The translations under genes and the position numbers were made by a program. Below, one piece after another: positions 46,131-55,496 of a stretch of DNA of 64,000 nucleotides (position 1 is its first letter; every line of letters begins with the position of its first letter). This DNA is from Methylobacter sp. (GTDB taxonomy: Bacteria; Pseudomonadota; Gammaproteobacteria; Methylococcales; Methylomonadaceae): positions 185,879 through 249,878 of the forward strand of contig NZ_SCTW01000029.1 of the NCBI RefSeq assembly GCF_004322395.1, in the 5' to 3' direction. The notes under the pieces are model-generated. The model had not been told where the DNA came from, did not search any database, and saw only the letters and a list, made by a program, of their open reading frames with translations.

Positions 46131-47180
46131 ATGAGTCCATCCGCTTTTCAACAAAACATCCTTGCTTGGTTCGATCAATACGGCCGTAAAGACCTACCTT
46201 GGCAAAAAGACCTGTCGCCATATCGCGTTTGGCTTTCCGAGACCATGTTGCAGCAAACCCAGGTCGCGACGGTTATTCCGTACTTTAATGCTTTTATAGA
46301 AAAATTCCCTGATATAGAAAGTTTGGCGAACGCGCCTGTCGATGAGGTTCTGCATCTTTGGTCCGGCCTGGGCTACTATGCGCGAGCCCGCAACCTGCAT
46401 AAAACGGCGCAACTTATTGCCGAGCAGGGCAGCTTCCCCAATACGCTGGATGAACTGGTAAAATTGCCCGGCATAGGCCTGTCAACGGCTGGAGCCATAT
46501 TGAGCATTGCTTTTAACAAAAGCCACCCGATTCTTGATGGCAATGTTAAAAGGGTTCTAACCCGATTTAGAGCAGTCTCCGGCTGGCCAGGCAATACCGC
46601 AGTCAATAAAGAACTGTGGACAATCAGCGCCAAACTTACCCCGATAGCTCGCGTCGCGGATTACACTCAGGCCATGATGGACTTGGGCGCAACACTCTGC
46701 ACCCGCGGCAAACCTGCTTGCGGAGCCTGTCCTCTTAAAGACAATTGTTTAGCCAGACTTGCGGATAATGTCTCGGCATTCCCGACACCTAAGCCCACCA
46801 AGATCCTGCCTGTTAAACAAACCACTTTTTTATTATTACGCAATGCCGACAGCCGGATAATGCTGGAAAAAAGACCCCCAACCGGTATCTGGGGCGGCTT
46901 ATGGAGCCTTCCGGAATTCAACAGCGTTAAGGCGGCAAACGATTGGTGCTTGAGCAAAAATATCCATATTGCCGACCGGCAGACACTGCCAACCAAGCGC
47001 CATACTTTTTCCCATTATCATTTGGACTACACACCGCTGCTTATTAAAGCCGATAACCCTATAAATTTTGTGATGGAAGCTGATCAAACTGTCTGGTATA
47101 AAGCTGAACACGTTAATCAGCTTGGCTTAGCCGCACCAATTAAGCTGCTTTTGCAACAATTAAACATGGGAATAAAATGA
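46131..47180 (+). CDS. mutY: A/G-specific adenine DNA glycosylase
   Basis: The 349-residue enzyme removes adenine opposite 8-oxoguanine. Features: LPWQKDLSPYRVWLSETMLQ, the catalytic glutamate in LSE, the helix-hairpin-helix LPGIGLSTAGAILSIAF, catalytic aspartate in ILDGNVKRVL, the iron-sulfur loop C-x6-C-x2-C-x5-C (CTRGKPACGACPLKDNC), and a NUDIX-like C-terminal domain with MLEKRPPTGIWGGLW. The ATG chosen (MSPSAFQQ) gives the E. coli length; an in-frame GTG 93 bases earlier lies in a repeat. It overlaps yggX by four bases. Confidence 0.95.
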   Translation: MSPSAFQQNILAWFDQYGRKDLPWQKDLSPYRVWLSETMLQQTQVATVIPYFNAFIEKFPDIESLANAPVDEVLHLWSGLGYYARARNLHKTAQLIAEQGSFPNTLDELVKLPGIGLSTAGAILSIAFNKSHPILDGNVKRVLTRFRAVSGWPGNTAVNKELWTISAKLTPIARVADYTQAMMDLGATLCTRGKPACGACPLKDNCLARLADNVSAFPTPKPTKILPVKQTTFLLLRNADSRIMLEKRPPTGIWGGLWSLPEFNSVKAANDWCLSKNIHIADRQTLPTKRHTFSHYHLDYTPLLIKADNPINFVMEADQTVWYKAEHVNQLGLAAPIKLLLQQLNMGIK

Positions 47181-47449
47181 CTAGAATGGTTAAATGCGTA
47201 AAACTGGGAATAGAAGCCGAAGGCCTGGATGCGCCGCCGTTTCCCGGCCCTAAAGGTCAGGAAATATTTGAAAAAGTATCCAAACAAGCCTGGAAAGAAT
47301 GGTTAGCCAAGCAAACCATGCTGATTAATGAAGGCAGATTAGCCAGCTTTGATCCGAAAGCCCGAGCATTTCTAGCCGAGGAAAGAGACAAGTTTCTGTT
47401 TGAAGGCCACAACGAAATGCCGGAAGGTTACATCCCGCCGAAAGACTGA
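47177..47449 (+). CDS. yggX: Oxidative damage protection/iron trafficking protein
   Basis: This 90-residue protein matches YggX, which protects iron-sulfur clusters and may move Fe(II). It shows CVKLGIEAEGLDAPPFPGPKG, AWKEWLAKQTMLINEGRL and FLFEGHNEMPEGYIPP, close to the E. coli protein. The single cysteine near residue 7 is conserved. mutY-yggX is a common gammaproteobacterial operon, and both products limit oxidative damage. The ATGA overlap with mutY supports the start. Confidence 0.95.
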   Translation: MTRMVKCVKLGIEAEGLDAPPFPGPKGQEIFEKVSKQAWKEWLAKQTMLINEGRLASFDPKARAFLAEERDKFLFEGHNEMPEGYIPPKD

Positions 47450-47470
47450 TTATTGGTTTTTTAACGGCAA

Positions 47471-47496
47471 TGCGCAACATTGGTCAATGTTGCGCA
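47471..47496. terminator. Hairpin between convergent yggX and rho
   Basis: TGCGCAACATT and AATGTTGCGCA form a perfect 11-bp stem with loop GGTC. T-runs are weak on both sides. Position between convergent genes suggests a bidirectional terminator. Confidence 0.6.
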
Positions 47497-47516
47497 ATTT
47501 ATCCGCCTTACAAAAA

Positions 47517-48773
47517 CTATCGCTTCATCGACTCAAAAAATTCTGAGTTCGTTTTAAAATCTTTAAGCTTACCAAGCAGGAATTCTGAAGCCGCTGTTTC
47601 ATCCATGGGCTGAAGAATCTTGCGCAAAATCCAGGTTTTTTGCAGGGTATCGGGATCGACAAGATATTCTTCCCGACGGGTACCGGAACGATTGATGTTA
47701 ATCGCCGGGTAAATTCTTTTCTCGGCAATTTTGCGATCCAAATGCAATTCCATGTTACCGGTACCTTTAAACTCCTCGTAGATTACCTCGTCCATTCTTG
47801 AACCGGTATCAACCAGCGCAGTAGCAATAATCGTCAAACTGCCGCCTTCTTCTATATTCCGCGCCGCGCCGAAAAAGCGTTTCGGTTTTTCCAATGCATT
47901 CGCATCCACACCACCGGTTAAGATCTTGCCTGATGAAGGTACAACAGTGTTATATGCTCTGGCCAAACGGGTAATCGAGTCTAACAAAATGACCACGTCG
48001 TGTTTGTGTTCGACCAATCGACGCGCCTTTTCAATAACCATTTCTGCCACTTGTACGTGCCGGGTTGCCGGTTCATCGAAGGTACTGGAAATGACTTCGC
48101 CGCGAACGCAACGCTCCATCTCTGTGACTTCCTCGGGGCGTTCATCGATAAGCAAAACAATCAGGTAACATTCGGGATTCTGTTCTGCGATGGCCTGCGC
48201 CAGGCTTTGCAGGATCATGGTTTTACCGGCTTTAGGCGGCGATACGATCAATCCGCGTTGACCTTTACCGATGGGAGCTATTAAATCGATGATGCGTCCG
48301 GTTAAATCTTCGCTGGTGCCATTGCCCTGCTCAAGCACGAATCTTTGTTTAGCAAATAAGGGCGTCAGGTTTGAAAAAGTAATTTTGTTTTTGGTGTTCT
48401 CGGGGGGTTCAAAATTGATCTGGTCAACCTTGAGCATTGCGAAATAACGTTCGTTATCTTTGGGTGGCCTGATCTTTCCGCTAATGGTATCGCCGGTCTT
48501 TAAGGAAAATCGTCTGATCTGACTGGGCGAAACATAAATATCGTCAGGCCCTGCTAAATACGAGCAGCCCGGCGTACGCAAAAAACCAAAACCATCCTGT
48601 AAAATCTCTAAAACGCCGTCGCCGGATATATCGTCGCCGGCCTTTGCCTGCTTTTTCAATATGGCGAAAATCAAGTCTTGCTTTCGCGACCGGGCTACAT
48701 TTTCAAGCCCAAGGGACTCGGCAATTTCAATGACTTCACTTATTTGTTTTAGTTTTAACTCAGTTAGATTCAT
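47517..48773 (-). CDS. rho: Transcription termination factor Rho
   Basis: The 418-residue hexameric helicase matches E. coli Rho in length (419). N-terminal Rho_N ([20 protein letters not shown]), RNA-binding cold-shock-like domain with EGNGTSEDL later, Walker [19 protein letters not shown], Walker [17 protein letters not shown] and Q/R-loop region [14 protein letters not shown] are visible. The gene lies downstream of trxA on the same strand, as in E. coli, with 196 bases between them that could hold an autoregulatory leader. Confidence 0.97.
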   Translation of the reverse strand: MNLTELKLKQISEVIEIAESLGLENVARSRKQDLIFAILKKQAKAGDDISGDGVLEILQDGFGFLRTPGCSYLAGPDDIYVSPSQIRRFSLKTGDTISGKIRPPKDNERYFAMLKVDQINFEPPENTKNKITFSNLTPLFAKQRFVLEQGNGTSEDLTGRIIDLIAPIGKGQRGLIVSPPKAGKTMILQSLAQAIAEQNPECYLIVLLIDERPEEVTEMERCVRGEVISSTFDEPATRHVQVAEMVIEKARRLVEHKHDVVILLDSITRLARAYNTVVPSSGKILTGGVDANALEKPKRFFGAARNIEEGGSLTIIATALVDTGSRMDEVIYEEFKGTGNMELHLDRKIAEKRIYPAININRSGTRREEYLVDPDTLQKTWILRKILQPMDETAASEFLLGKLKDFKTNSEFFESMKR

Positions 48774-48969
48774 ATAAAAGATAACTCAAGGAAAAGTACA
48801 TACGGTGTAAAACCGCAACTAGGAGGACAGGAATAATTCAGGGGTATAGTTTATCGGACGATATGATCGGGTGCGCATGATTATCGCACCGCATAAGTGT
48901 AACTCAAGTACTCAGCCCCGTCCAACCTTTTGTGACAGGCCTGAGCCAATTTTGAGTAATTAGACGTGT

Positions 48970-49296
48970 TTAAATGTTGCTGTCAAGAAAAGCCGCAAGT
49001 TGTGATTTTGACAATGCGCCGACTTTAGTTGCTTCCACTTCGCCGTCCTTAAACAGCATTAATGTTGGAATGCCGCGTACGCCGTAATGTTGGGGTGTTT
49101 CCGGATTTTCGTCTATATTTAATTTCGCAACAGTCAGCTTGCCCGCATATTCTTTGGCAATATCATCCAGAATCGGTGCAATCATTTTACAGGGTCCGCA
49201 CCATTCAGCCCAGTAGTCAACCAGCACAGGACCCGCAGCTTTAATAACAGTTTCGTTAAACTCACTATCGCTTACATGAAGGACTGAATCGCTCAC
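48970..49296 (-). CDS. trxA: Thioredoxin
   Basis: This 108-residue protein has the active site WAEWCGPCK near residue 31, the cis-proline in [12 protein letters not shown], and the N-terminal block VLVDYWA. Start is a GTG eight bases after GGAG, giving [11 protein letters not shown], close to the E. coli N-terminus (MSDKIIHLTDD); an in-frame ATG 60 bases earlier is not conserved. It is divergent from rhlB and upstream of rho, the E. coli order. Confidence 0.96.
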   Translation of the reverse strand: MSDSVLHVSDSEFNETVIKAAGPVLVDYWAEWCGPCKMIAPILDDIAKEYAGKLTVAKLNIDENPETPQHYGVRGIPTLMLFKDGEVEATKVGALSKSQLAAFLDSNI

Positions 49297-49393
49297 TTTA
49301 TTTCTCCAATTGTTAAAACCAAAACTATAGGAGGGATGAAGCGGGTAGTCAATCAATTTCAGCTGTTTTGATTTTTACGTTATGCTATAGCCT

Positions 49394-50752
49394 ATGAACA
49401 ATACACATTTAACTCAAATCCGCTTCAGCAATCTTGAATTGTCTGATTCTATTTTACGCAGTTTAAAAGACGCAGGCTTTAATCACTGCACTCCTATCCA
49501 GCGGCAGGCTTTACCCTTATCGTTACGGGGCAAGGATATTGCGGGTCAAGCCCAAACCGGAACCGGCAAAACCGCCGCTTTTTTACTGGCTACTTTTCAG
49601 TATTTGATTAACGATGCTGAGGACGATGTAGAAGCGGAAATCGACGATGGCATGGACGGCGAAGAAAAGTCAGTTATCAAAGCCGTTACCAAAAGCAAAA
49701 AAATCAAATATCCCAGAGCCATTATTCTCGCACCAACCCGCGAGTTAGCGATTCAGATCCACAAAGATGCCTTGCAACTGGGCAAACATCTTAATCTTAA
49801 ATTTGCACTCATATACGGCGGTACCGACTATCAAAAACAACTGGACAGCATCAAGTCCAATGTCGACATTATCATCGGCACACCCGGCCGTATTATCGAC
49901 TTCTACCGGCAAAACGCGTTCACTCTCGATAACGTCAAAGTCACGGTGATGGACGAAGCCGATCGCATGTTCGATTTGGGCTTTATCAAAGACATTCGCT
50001 ATTTATTGCGGCGCATGCCGCCGCCTAATCAGCGCTTGAATATGTTGTTCTCGGCAACCTTATCTTACAAAGTGACCGAGCTGGCCTACGAGCATATGAA
50101 CAACCCGGTTTTGATTAAGATCGAAACCGAAGAAATCACTTCCAAGGCTATACAACAAAGCGCATTTTGTCCTTCGAATGAGCAAAAAATTCCTTTGTTA
50201 GTTGGCATATTGAATCAGCACCAACCGCAGCGCAGCATTATTTTTGTTAACACCAAACGCTGTGCCGAACGCCTTGATGACACCTTAAACGCTAACGGCT
50301 ACAAAACCGCTGCGCTCAGCGGCGATGTCCCGCAAGATAAACGCCAACGCTTGTTGAGCGATTTTCAGGAAAACAAAATTACCTTATTGATTGCAACCGA
50401 TGTTGCGGCCAGGGGCCTGCATATTGCCGATGTCTCTCATGTATTCAATTACGATCTGCCGCAGGATGTGGAAGATTATGTACACAGAATCGGCCGTACT
50501 GCGCGCTTTGGCGCCAGCGGAGTAGCCATCAGTTTTATCTGTGAACAGTACGCTTATTCGATGCCGGATATTGAAGACTATATTGGTCAAAAGATTCCGG
50601 TTCTGCCCGTTACTGCCGATCTTTTAGCAGAAATTGTCAAACCGGCAAGAAGGCCTGAAAAACCCAGAACCGAATATCAGGGAAAACGTCCAAATCAAGA
50701 CAAAAAATGGAAACCTAAAGCCCAGCCATTAGCTCCCGAAAATCCTCAATAG
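49394..50752 (+). CDS. rhlB: DEAD-box RNA helicase RhlB-like
   Basis: The 452-residue protein has the Q motif CTPIQRQALPLSL, motif I AQTGTGKTAAFLL, Ia PTRELAIQIH, motif II DEAD, motif III SAT, motif IV IIFVNTK, V ATDVAARGLHI and VI HRIGRTARFG. Position divergent from trxA matches RhlB. An acidic insertion of about 30 residues (DAEDDVEAEIDDGMDGEEKS) between motifs I and Ia is longer than in E. coli RhlB. The C-terminus is basic and proline-rich. It overlaps the yrfG 3' end by 38 bases on the other strand. Confidence 0.93.
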   Translation: MNNTHLTQIRFSNLELSDSILRSLKDAGFNHCTPIQRQALPLSLRGKDIAGQAQTGTGKTAAFLLATFQYLINDAEDDVEAEIDDGMDGEEKSVIKAVTKSKKIKYPRAIILAPTRELAIQIHKDALQLGKHLNLKFALIYGGTDYQKQLDSIKSNVDIIIGTPGRIIDFYRQNAFTLDNVKVTVMDEADRMFDLGFIKDIRYLLRRMPPPNQRLNMLFSATLSYKVTELAYEHMNNPVLIKIETEEITSKAIQQSAFCPSNEQKIPLLVGILNQHQPQRSIIFVNTKRCAERLDDTLNANGYKTAALSGDVPQDKRQRLLSDFQENKITLLIATDVAARGLHIADVSHVFNYDLPQDVEDYVHRIGRTARFGASGVAISFICEQYAYSMPDIEDYIGQKIPVLPVTADLLAEIVKPARRPEKPRTEYQGKRPNQDKKWKPKAQPLAPENPQ

Positions 50753-51371
50753 CAGGATAACCGGCTATTTCTCTTTTGGGCAGTTTGGTATCGGGCTTAC
50801 TCACCGAAATTAAATAGGCGATACCGAACTGCTTGGCGGAATTCAACACCGCCAAGCTATCATCGATCAACAGCGCGGTTTGCTTTTCAAACGATATGCG
50901 CTGTTGTAACAACCGCCAAAAATCGGCATGTTCTTTCGGAAATCCCAAATCATGAGAGCTGATAATCCCGTCGAAAAATTCCTGGAGACAGGTTTTTTCC
51001 ATTTTAAGACCCAAGCTATCCCGATGCGCATTGGTTACCAAGTAGACCTTTTTGGGCGAACGATGAACTTTTTCCAGAAACTCCGTCACATGCGGCAATA
51101 CCGAGATTAAGCCTGAAATTTCCGCTTTCAATCCGGCAATATCCAGCGCTAACTCATCGCTCCAATAATCAAGGCAATACCATTCCAGTTTGCCTTCCAT
51201 ACTTTTAAAGCGCGGCTCCAATTGCTGTTTTGCAGCTTCTATCGACAAGCTCTGTTTTTCGGCAAATTTAAGCGGCACAAACTCTTTCCAGAAATGGTTA
51301 TCAAAATTCAAATCCAGCAATGTCCCGTCCATATCCAGTAAAACGGTGTCAACTTTTTTCCAATCGATCAT
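50715..51371 (-). CDS. yrfG: HAD nucleotidase (YrfG/GMP-IMP nucleotidase-like)
   Basis: This 218-residue HAD protein shows TVLLDMDGTLLDLNFDNHFW (motif I), VYLVTNAHRDSL (motif II), FPKEHADFW (lysine motif) and ALLIDDSLAVLNSAKQFG (motif IV), as in YrfG, which dephosphorylates purine nucleotides. It is convergent with rhlB, the last 38 bases overlapping, and divergent from nudE with 44 bases between, an arrangement also found in related bacteria. Assignment is good, substrate range inferred. Confidence 0.88.
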   Translation of the reverse strand: MIDWKKVDTVLLDMDGTLLDLNFDNHFWKEFVPLKFAEKQSLSIEAAKQQLEPRFKSMEGKLEWYCLDYWSDELALDIAGLKAEISGLISVLPHVTEFLEKVHRSPKKVYLVTNAHRDSLGLKMEKTCLQEFFDGIISSHDLGFPKEHADFWRLLQQRISFEKQTALLIDDSLAVLNSAKQFGIAYLISVSKPDTKLPKREIAGYPAIEDFRELMAGL

Positions 51372-51415
51372 CAGAGTGCGTTATATTTACAAAAAATACT
51401 TAATAAAATAGCACA

Positions 51416-51973
51416 ATGGCTGAAAAACCAATCATCCTTAACAAAACAACCATCGCTACCAGCCGATTATTCCGCATCGAATCGTTGGATATTGAATTCA
51501 GCAATGGCGAACTGCGCAACTACGAACGCTTGGCCCGTGGTCACTCGGGCGGCGCGGTGCTGATTGTGCCGATGCTGGATAATGAAACGGTGCTGTTAAT
51601 CAGGGAATATTCCGCCGGAGTGCACCGCTATGAGCTGGGCTTGCCCAAAGGCAAAACCGATAAAGGCGAATCTTTCCTGGAAGCCGCAAACCGGGAGCTT
51701 AAAGAGGAAGTCGGCTTTGGCGCCAGAAGCCTGCATCACTTAAGCTCTTTTTCGATCGCGCCGTCCTATCTGGAACACATGACCGAGATTGTGATCGCCC
51801 AGGATTTGTATGCCGAAAAACTGGAAGGCGATGAACCCGAAGAATTGGAAGTTGTTCCGTGGAAATTAAGCCGCATCAACGAATTGTTGGCCACCGGGGA
51901 ATGCACCGAAGCCCGCTCGATTGCCGCGCTGTTTATGGCGGTGGAATATTTTAAGGCGCTTGCGGCTAAATGA
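51416..51973 (+). CDS. nudE: ADP compounds hydrolase NudE
   Basis: The 185-residue Nudix hydrolase cleaves ADP-ribose, NADH or similar compounds. The Nudix box G-x5-E-x7-REUxEExGU is intact as GKTDKGESFLEAANRELKEE VGFG. Other blocks are YELGLPKG and HHLSSFSIAPSYLEHMTEIV, as in NudE. It is divergent from yrfG, which fits the two neighbouring nucleotide-housekeeping genes. Confidence 0.92.
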   Translation: MAEKPIILNKTTIATSRLFRIESLDIEFSNGELRNYERLARGHSGGAVLIVPMLDNETVLLIREYSAGVHRYELGLPKGKTDKGESFLEAANRELKEEVGFGARSLHHLSSFSIAPSYLEHMTEIVIAQDLYAEKLEGDEPEELEVVPWKLSRINELLATGECTEARSIAALFMAVEYFKALAAK

Positions 51974-52272
51974 TCAATTCACCACGAAGGCACGAAGAGC
52001 ACAGAGAAAACAGCAAAAAATAGAACGCTAAGACGCTGATTGCTTATAATTTGTAAAGCTCTGAACTTGATCTGACAGAGTCTAAAATGAGGTTCAGCTG
52101 TATCAGGGCATTGACCGTCTTAGTTGACCCGAAGGAGACTTTCGCTGGAATTATTCAAATGGCTGGTAAACAGCAACATAACAGGCTGTCGTCGTGATAA
52201 AAAAGAAACTGTAGTCATCCAAATTGGGGCCATATACAATAACTTTTCTAACAACTTATTAGCTGTTGGTAC
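51974..52272. other. Intergenic stretch, repeat fragment only
   Basis: The first 60 bases carry a TTCACCACGAAGGCACGAAG repeat fragment related to the termini of the element at 583-754. The remaining bases show no gene or clear regulatory motif. Confidence 0.45.
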
Positions 52273-52689
52273 ATGCACTTGAAGAAACGCGTGATTCTAG
52301 GTATCTTGCTTTTAATGCTTGTCACGATTGATTACGCATTCGCAGACTACGCCAAATGGAATTGGAATCAGCAATTACCAGAACAACTCACAACTCATGC
52401 TGTTCGTTCCAACCGAACTCCAGATGCCGTAGACGCTTTTTTTTACGGCCCACATCATCCGCCGAACATACAGCAGATTCTAGATTTCCTTGGTCCAGCA
52501 GATGCCTTTAGCCGACAGTTTATGTATTCCAGGACCAAAGGCACGGCAGAGCCATCCAAGACGGGCGGTACGCTTCGCTTCCTATTAGACGACGGCGGAG
52601 AGGTTCACGTCTGGACGCCCGACTTTCGCGGAGTTGGTCTTGCCGTTCGCCACCGCAAAAAAGGTAACTCAGAACTTCTCTACAAATGA
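52273..52689 (+). CDS. Small exported protein of unknown function
   Basis: The 138-residue protein has a signal peptide (KKRVILGILLLMLVTIDYAFA) and a mature part rich in aromatic and His residues: YAKWNWNQQLPEQ, FFYGPHHPPNIQQILDFLG and a beta-type end GGTLRFLLDDGGEVHVWTPD. I do not recognise a family; the middle segment FLGPADAFSRQF resembles small SmpA/OmlA-like beta proteins that start with a DILxxLGxPD motif, but this is weak. It stands alone between nudE and the Bat operon. Confidence 0.6.
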   Translation: MHLKKRVILGILLLMLVTIDYAFADYAKWNWNQQLPEQLTTHAVRSNRTPDAVDAFFYGPHHPPNIQQILDFLGPADAFSRQFMYSRTKGTAEPSKTGGTLRFLLDDGGEVHVWTPDFRGVGLAVRHRKKGNSELLYK

Positions 52690-52894
52690 CTTTTCCCAAT
52701 TCCACAACGCTTACCATGGGCTGAGGCGATTAACGCTGCAATGAACGGCAGCCGTTAATGTCTGCTCTTGAACCATTTCCCGTCTTTAACCGAGATTTGT
52801 TGGTCGTCTGGTTTTGGCCGAACTGAGGCATTCAATGTCATACTCATCCAAAGTAATATTTGAAGCGGTCAGATCAAGTTCAGAGGTATACAAA

Positions 52895-54601
52895 TCACAA
52901 CCGAAAAAGCGGCTCCAATTTATCATCTTCCTTAATCGCTATTTTTTCCCTAGCTTTATTTTCAGCGAACGCTTGAAACAGTTTTTTACCCTGCCACTGA
53001 TCAGCGGTTTTACCATACAAAATCTGGTTCAAATGCAAAATTTCATCCCTTAGCCTCGCATCGCTTAACTCGGCGATAGCGCCAAGGCTCGTTGCCCCGG
53101 ATTTTTGCCGTCCCCATGCCAGCAGCGCATCTTTCGCAGCCACGGCATTATTATCGGCGCAGGCTTTTTTCAGGTTTTTTACGCTGTCAGCCAAGCGTAG
53201 CTCCGGTTCACTTTTTTCCTCGACCGGTTTTTTAGCCGGACGTTTTGTTAGGAAATAAACCAGTGTCGCCAACCAACCCGTCCCTAAAAACATAGCAACC
53301 CAAAACCAGGTATTTTGTTGCTGCGGCTGAGAAACAACCGTCGGCGCGGGTTGTTCAACTTTTTTTGGTTGTTGCTCCATCGGTGGAGCTACCGGTGTAA
53401 CCGGAGCTTGCTGGGCTCCTTCCACTTCCAGCGCCGTGATGTTGGTTTCCGGAATTTTAGCTATTTCCATTTTTTGGGTTTGGGTATTAAACCAGGGAAT
53501 TTCTATTGCCGGCAGCTTGTAGAACCCCGCTTTCGATGGAATAATGGCTATTTTTTCTTCCCTGAAAGCAATCAGGCCTTCCGGCTTTTTCTGTTCCTGC
53601 AATACCGGCTGATCAGGGTAAGTTTTTAATTGGTCATTGATTTTATTTGCGTTTAATTCCGGCAACTGTCCGACGGTCGTGCCTTTAGCCAACAGCGTCA
53701 AAGTTCGGGTCAAAGGCTCGCCGACTCTCATTTGCTGGTTATCGCCCGACCATTCTTCCTTTAACACCAGATGTTCAGCTGAAAGCCAATGCTTTCCGGT
53801 AAAAGTTGCCGGCGCGGGTTTGACATCCAGCGTTACCGACTTGGATAACACTTTTTTGGTTTTGGTCATCCGGGAATTAAAAAAACTGTTAAAACTCGGG
53901 CGGCTGTTAACCATGACCTCTGCGGTTAACGCCAAAGGCTTGATCGTCACTGAACCGCTTTTTTGCGGAAAAATCGCGTACTTGCGCTCAGTGACCAAAT
54001 AATTCACTCCGTTGATCTGGGTATTGTAATTGCTGTCATCACCCAATTTTTCAATCACGGCATCGCCCAGCTCCGGTTCATTCAAAGCCGCTTGAGCGAT
54101 GTCGACCCTTCTGTATAAACGCACGGTATAAAGAACCTGGGATTGCACATAAAGACTCTCAGGATTCGCCTCAACCTCCAAAAACAAATCATCGTCGGTA
54201 TTGACGGCTTTATTGGCTGTCGCCTGAGTCACCAGAATGCTTGCCGGTTGACTGACATCATCGCCAAACTTGACCGGCGGAACAGTCAAACTGCCTGGAT
54301 GTTTGGCCATCACATTAAGCGTCCACTGTATGGTCTTGCTAGACTGTCCGTTAATCCAGGACGAATTGCTGCTCTGGCTTTGGCCGAGTATCTCGAAATC
54401 CTGTTCCAGCGGGGTGAAATCCGGGTCGTTATCCGGTGTGTCGTTGGCGGTAAAAATAATCTGGAACGATTCATCCAGGCTGACCGGGTTGCGGTCGAAC
54501 GACACGCTGATTTGTGTTTGTGCCGCAAATACATTGGCTGTCGCAACATTCAACAGCAGCAAAAGAAAAAATAGTTTTTTTATAGTATTCATGTTCATCA
54601 T
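52895..54601 (-). CDS. batD: BatD family protein
   Basis: The 568-residue protein has a signal peptide, tandem Ig-like BatD domains opening ISVSFDRNPVSLDESFQIIF, the block SSSWINGQSSKTIQWTLNV and KKPEGLIAFREEKIAIIPSK, a membrane helix near 430 (WFWVAMFLGTGWLATLVYFL), and a cytoplasmic tail. BatD is part of the aerotolerance (Bat) system, where it anchors VWA proteins in the periplasm. It is the last gene of the operon, six bases after the sugar kinase. Tandem ATG codons occur at the start. Confidence 0.85.
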   Translation of the reverse strand: MMNMNTIKKLFFLLLLLNVATANVFAAQTQISVSFDRNPVSLDESFQIIFTANDTPDNDPDFTPLEQDFEILGQSQSSNSSWINGQSSKTIQWTLNVMAKHPGSLTVPPVKFGDDVSQPASILVTQATANKAVNTDDDLFLEVEANPESLYVQSQVLYTVRLYRRVDIAQAALNEPELGDAVIEKLGDDSNYNTQINGVNYLVTERKYAIFPQKSGSVTIKPLALTAEVMVNSRPSFNSFFNSRMTKTKKVLSKSVTLDVKPAPATFTGKHWLSAEHLVLKEEWSGDNQQMRVGEPLTRTLTLLAKGTTVGQLPELNANKINDQLKTYPDQPVLQEQKKPEGLIAFREEKIAIIPSKAGFYKLPAIEIPWFNTQTQKMEIAKIPETNITALEVEGAQQAPVTPVAPPMEQQPKKVEQPAPTVVSQPQQQNTWFWVAMFLGTGWLATLVYFLTKRPAKKPVEEKSEPELRLADSVKNLKKACADNNAVAAKDALLAWGRQKSGATSLGAIAELSDARLRDEILHLNQILYGKTADQWQGKKLFQAFAENKAREKIAIKEDDKLEPLFRL

Positions 54602-54606
54602 TTAGA

Positions 54607-55494
54607 TTAACCAAGATTCCATGCAGCAATAAACGGCCGATAGAAATTCATATCCTGAACCGTAGCGCCTCTTTGAGTTACTAAAGCGGACGCGAACGAC
54701 TGCGCCCGTTCCATAGTCAATTGCAATGCCCAGTCATGCTGTATGCCCAGCAGCAGAACCGCCGCAAACGCATCGCCGGCTCCTACGGTATCGATCACGG
54801 CTAAATCGGCCACCGGCATAACTTCAATAAATTCCCCGGCTCGGCTAATTGCCAACGCGCCTTGGCTACCGCACGTAACTACCAGAACTTCAATTTCATG
54901 TTGCGCCATAAACAAACGCATTGCTTCTTGCACTGTGTTTTGTGGCGGGACCAAATCCATTAACTCATCCTGATTCAGTTTGACCCAATGCGCCTTATTA
55001 ACCCACTGTTTAACCGCCTCTTTGTGCCACCACGGCGCTCTTAAATTCACATCGATAAAAACCTTGCCTTGATGACGCGCTGTTAAGTCCTGCAAGGTCT
55101 GCGCCGAAACACGGTTACGCAAGGCCAAAGTACCGTGATAAAGAACGCTAAACTGCCGATCTACATCCGGTTGCTGCACGGTAATAAAATCGTAAGCCTG
55201 ATCGGCTAAGATGTCATAGCTGGGCTCGCTATTGTTAAAACTCACCTGCACCGTTCCGGTAGGACGATCGGGATCGACTTGCAAGTTTTCAACAGCCATG
55301 CCCCAAGCCAGCATGGCCCGCCTGATTTTCTCGCCTAAGGCATCCCGGCCTATTCGGCCGATAAAACACGGGCGCTGGTTAAACGCCTGAAGATGCCAAG
55401 CCACGTTAAAAGGCGCGCCGCCTAATATTTGCTGACCGTCTGGAAATTGGTCGAACAGCGCTTCACCGAAGATGGCTATTTGATTATCAGCCAT
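54607..55494 (-). CDS. PfkB-family sugar kinase (fructokinase-like)
   Basis: This 295-residue ribokinase-fold protein has IAIFGEALFDQFPDG, LGGAPFNVAWHLQAF, GRIGRDALGEKI, the anion hole/catalytic block VIDTVGAGDAFAAVLLLG and an adenine site near the end. The pattern is of fructokinases, which phosphorylate fructose, as in methanotroph sucrose metabolism. It is wedged between batBC and batD with gaps of two and five bases, so it must be cotranscribed with them, although no functional link is known. Substrate inferred. Confidence 0.85.
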   Translation of the reverse strand: MADNQIAIFGEALFDQFPDGQQILGGAPFNVAWHLQAFNQRPCFIGRIGRDALGEKIRRAMLAWGMAVENLQVDPDRPTGTVQVSFNNSEPSYDILADQAYDFITVQQPDVDRQFSVLYHGTLALRNRVSAQTLQDLTARHQGKVFIDVNLRAPWWHKEAVKQWVNKAHWVKLNQDELMDLVPPQNTVQEAMRLFMAQHEIEVLVVTCGSQGALAISRAGEFIEVMPVADLAVIDTVGAGDAFAAVLLLGIQHDWALQLTMERAQSFASALVTQRGATVQDMNFYRPFIAAWNLG

Positions 55495-55496
55495 AT

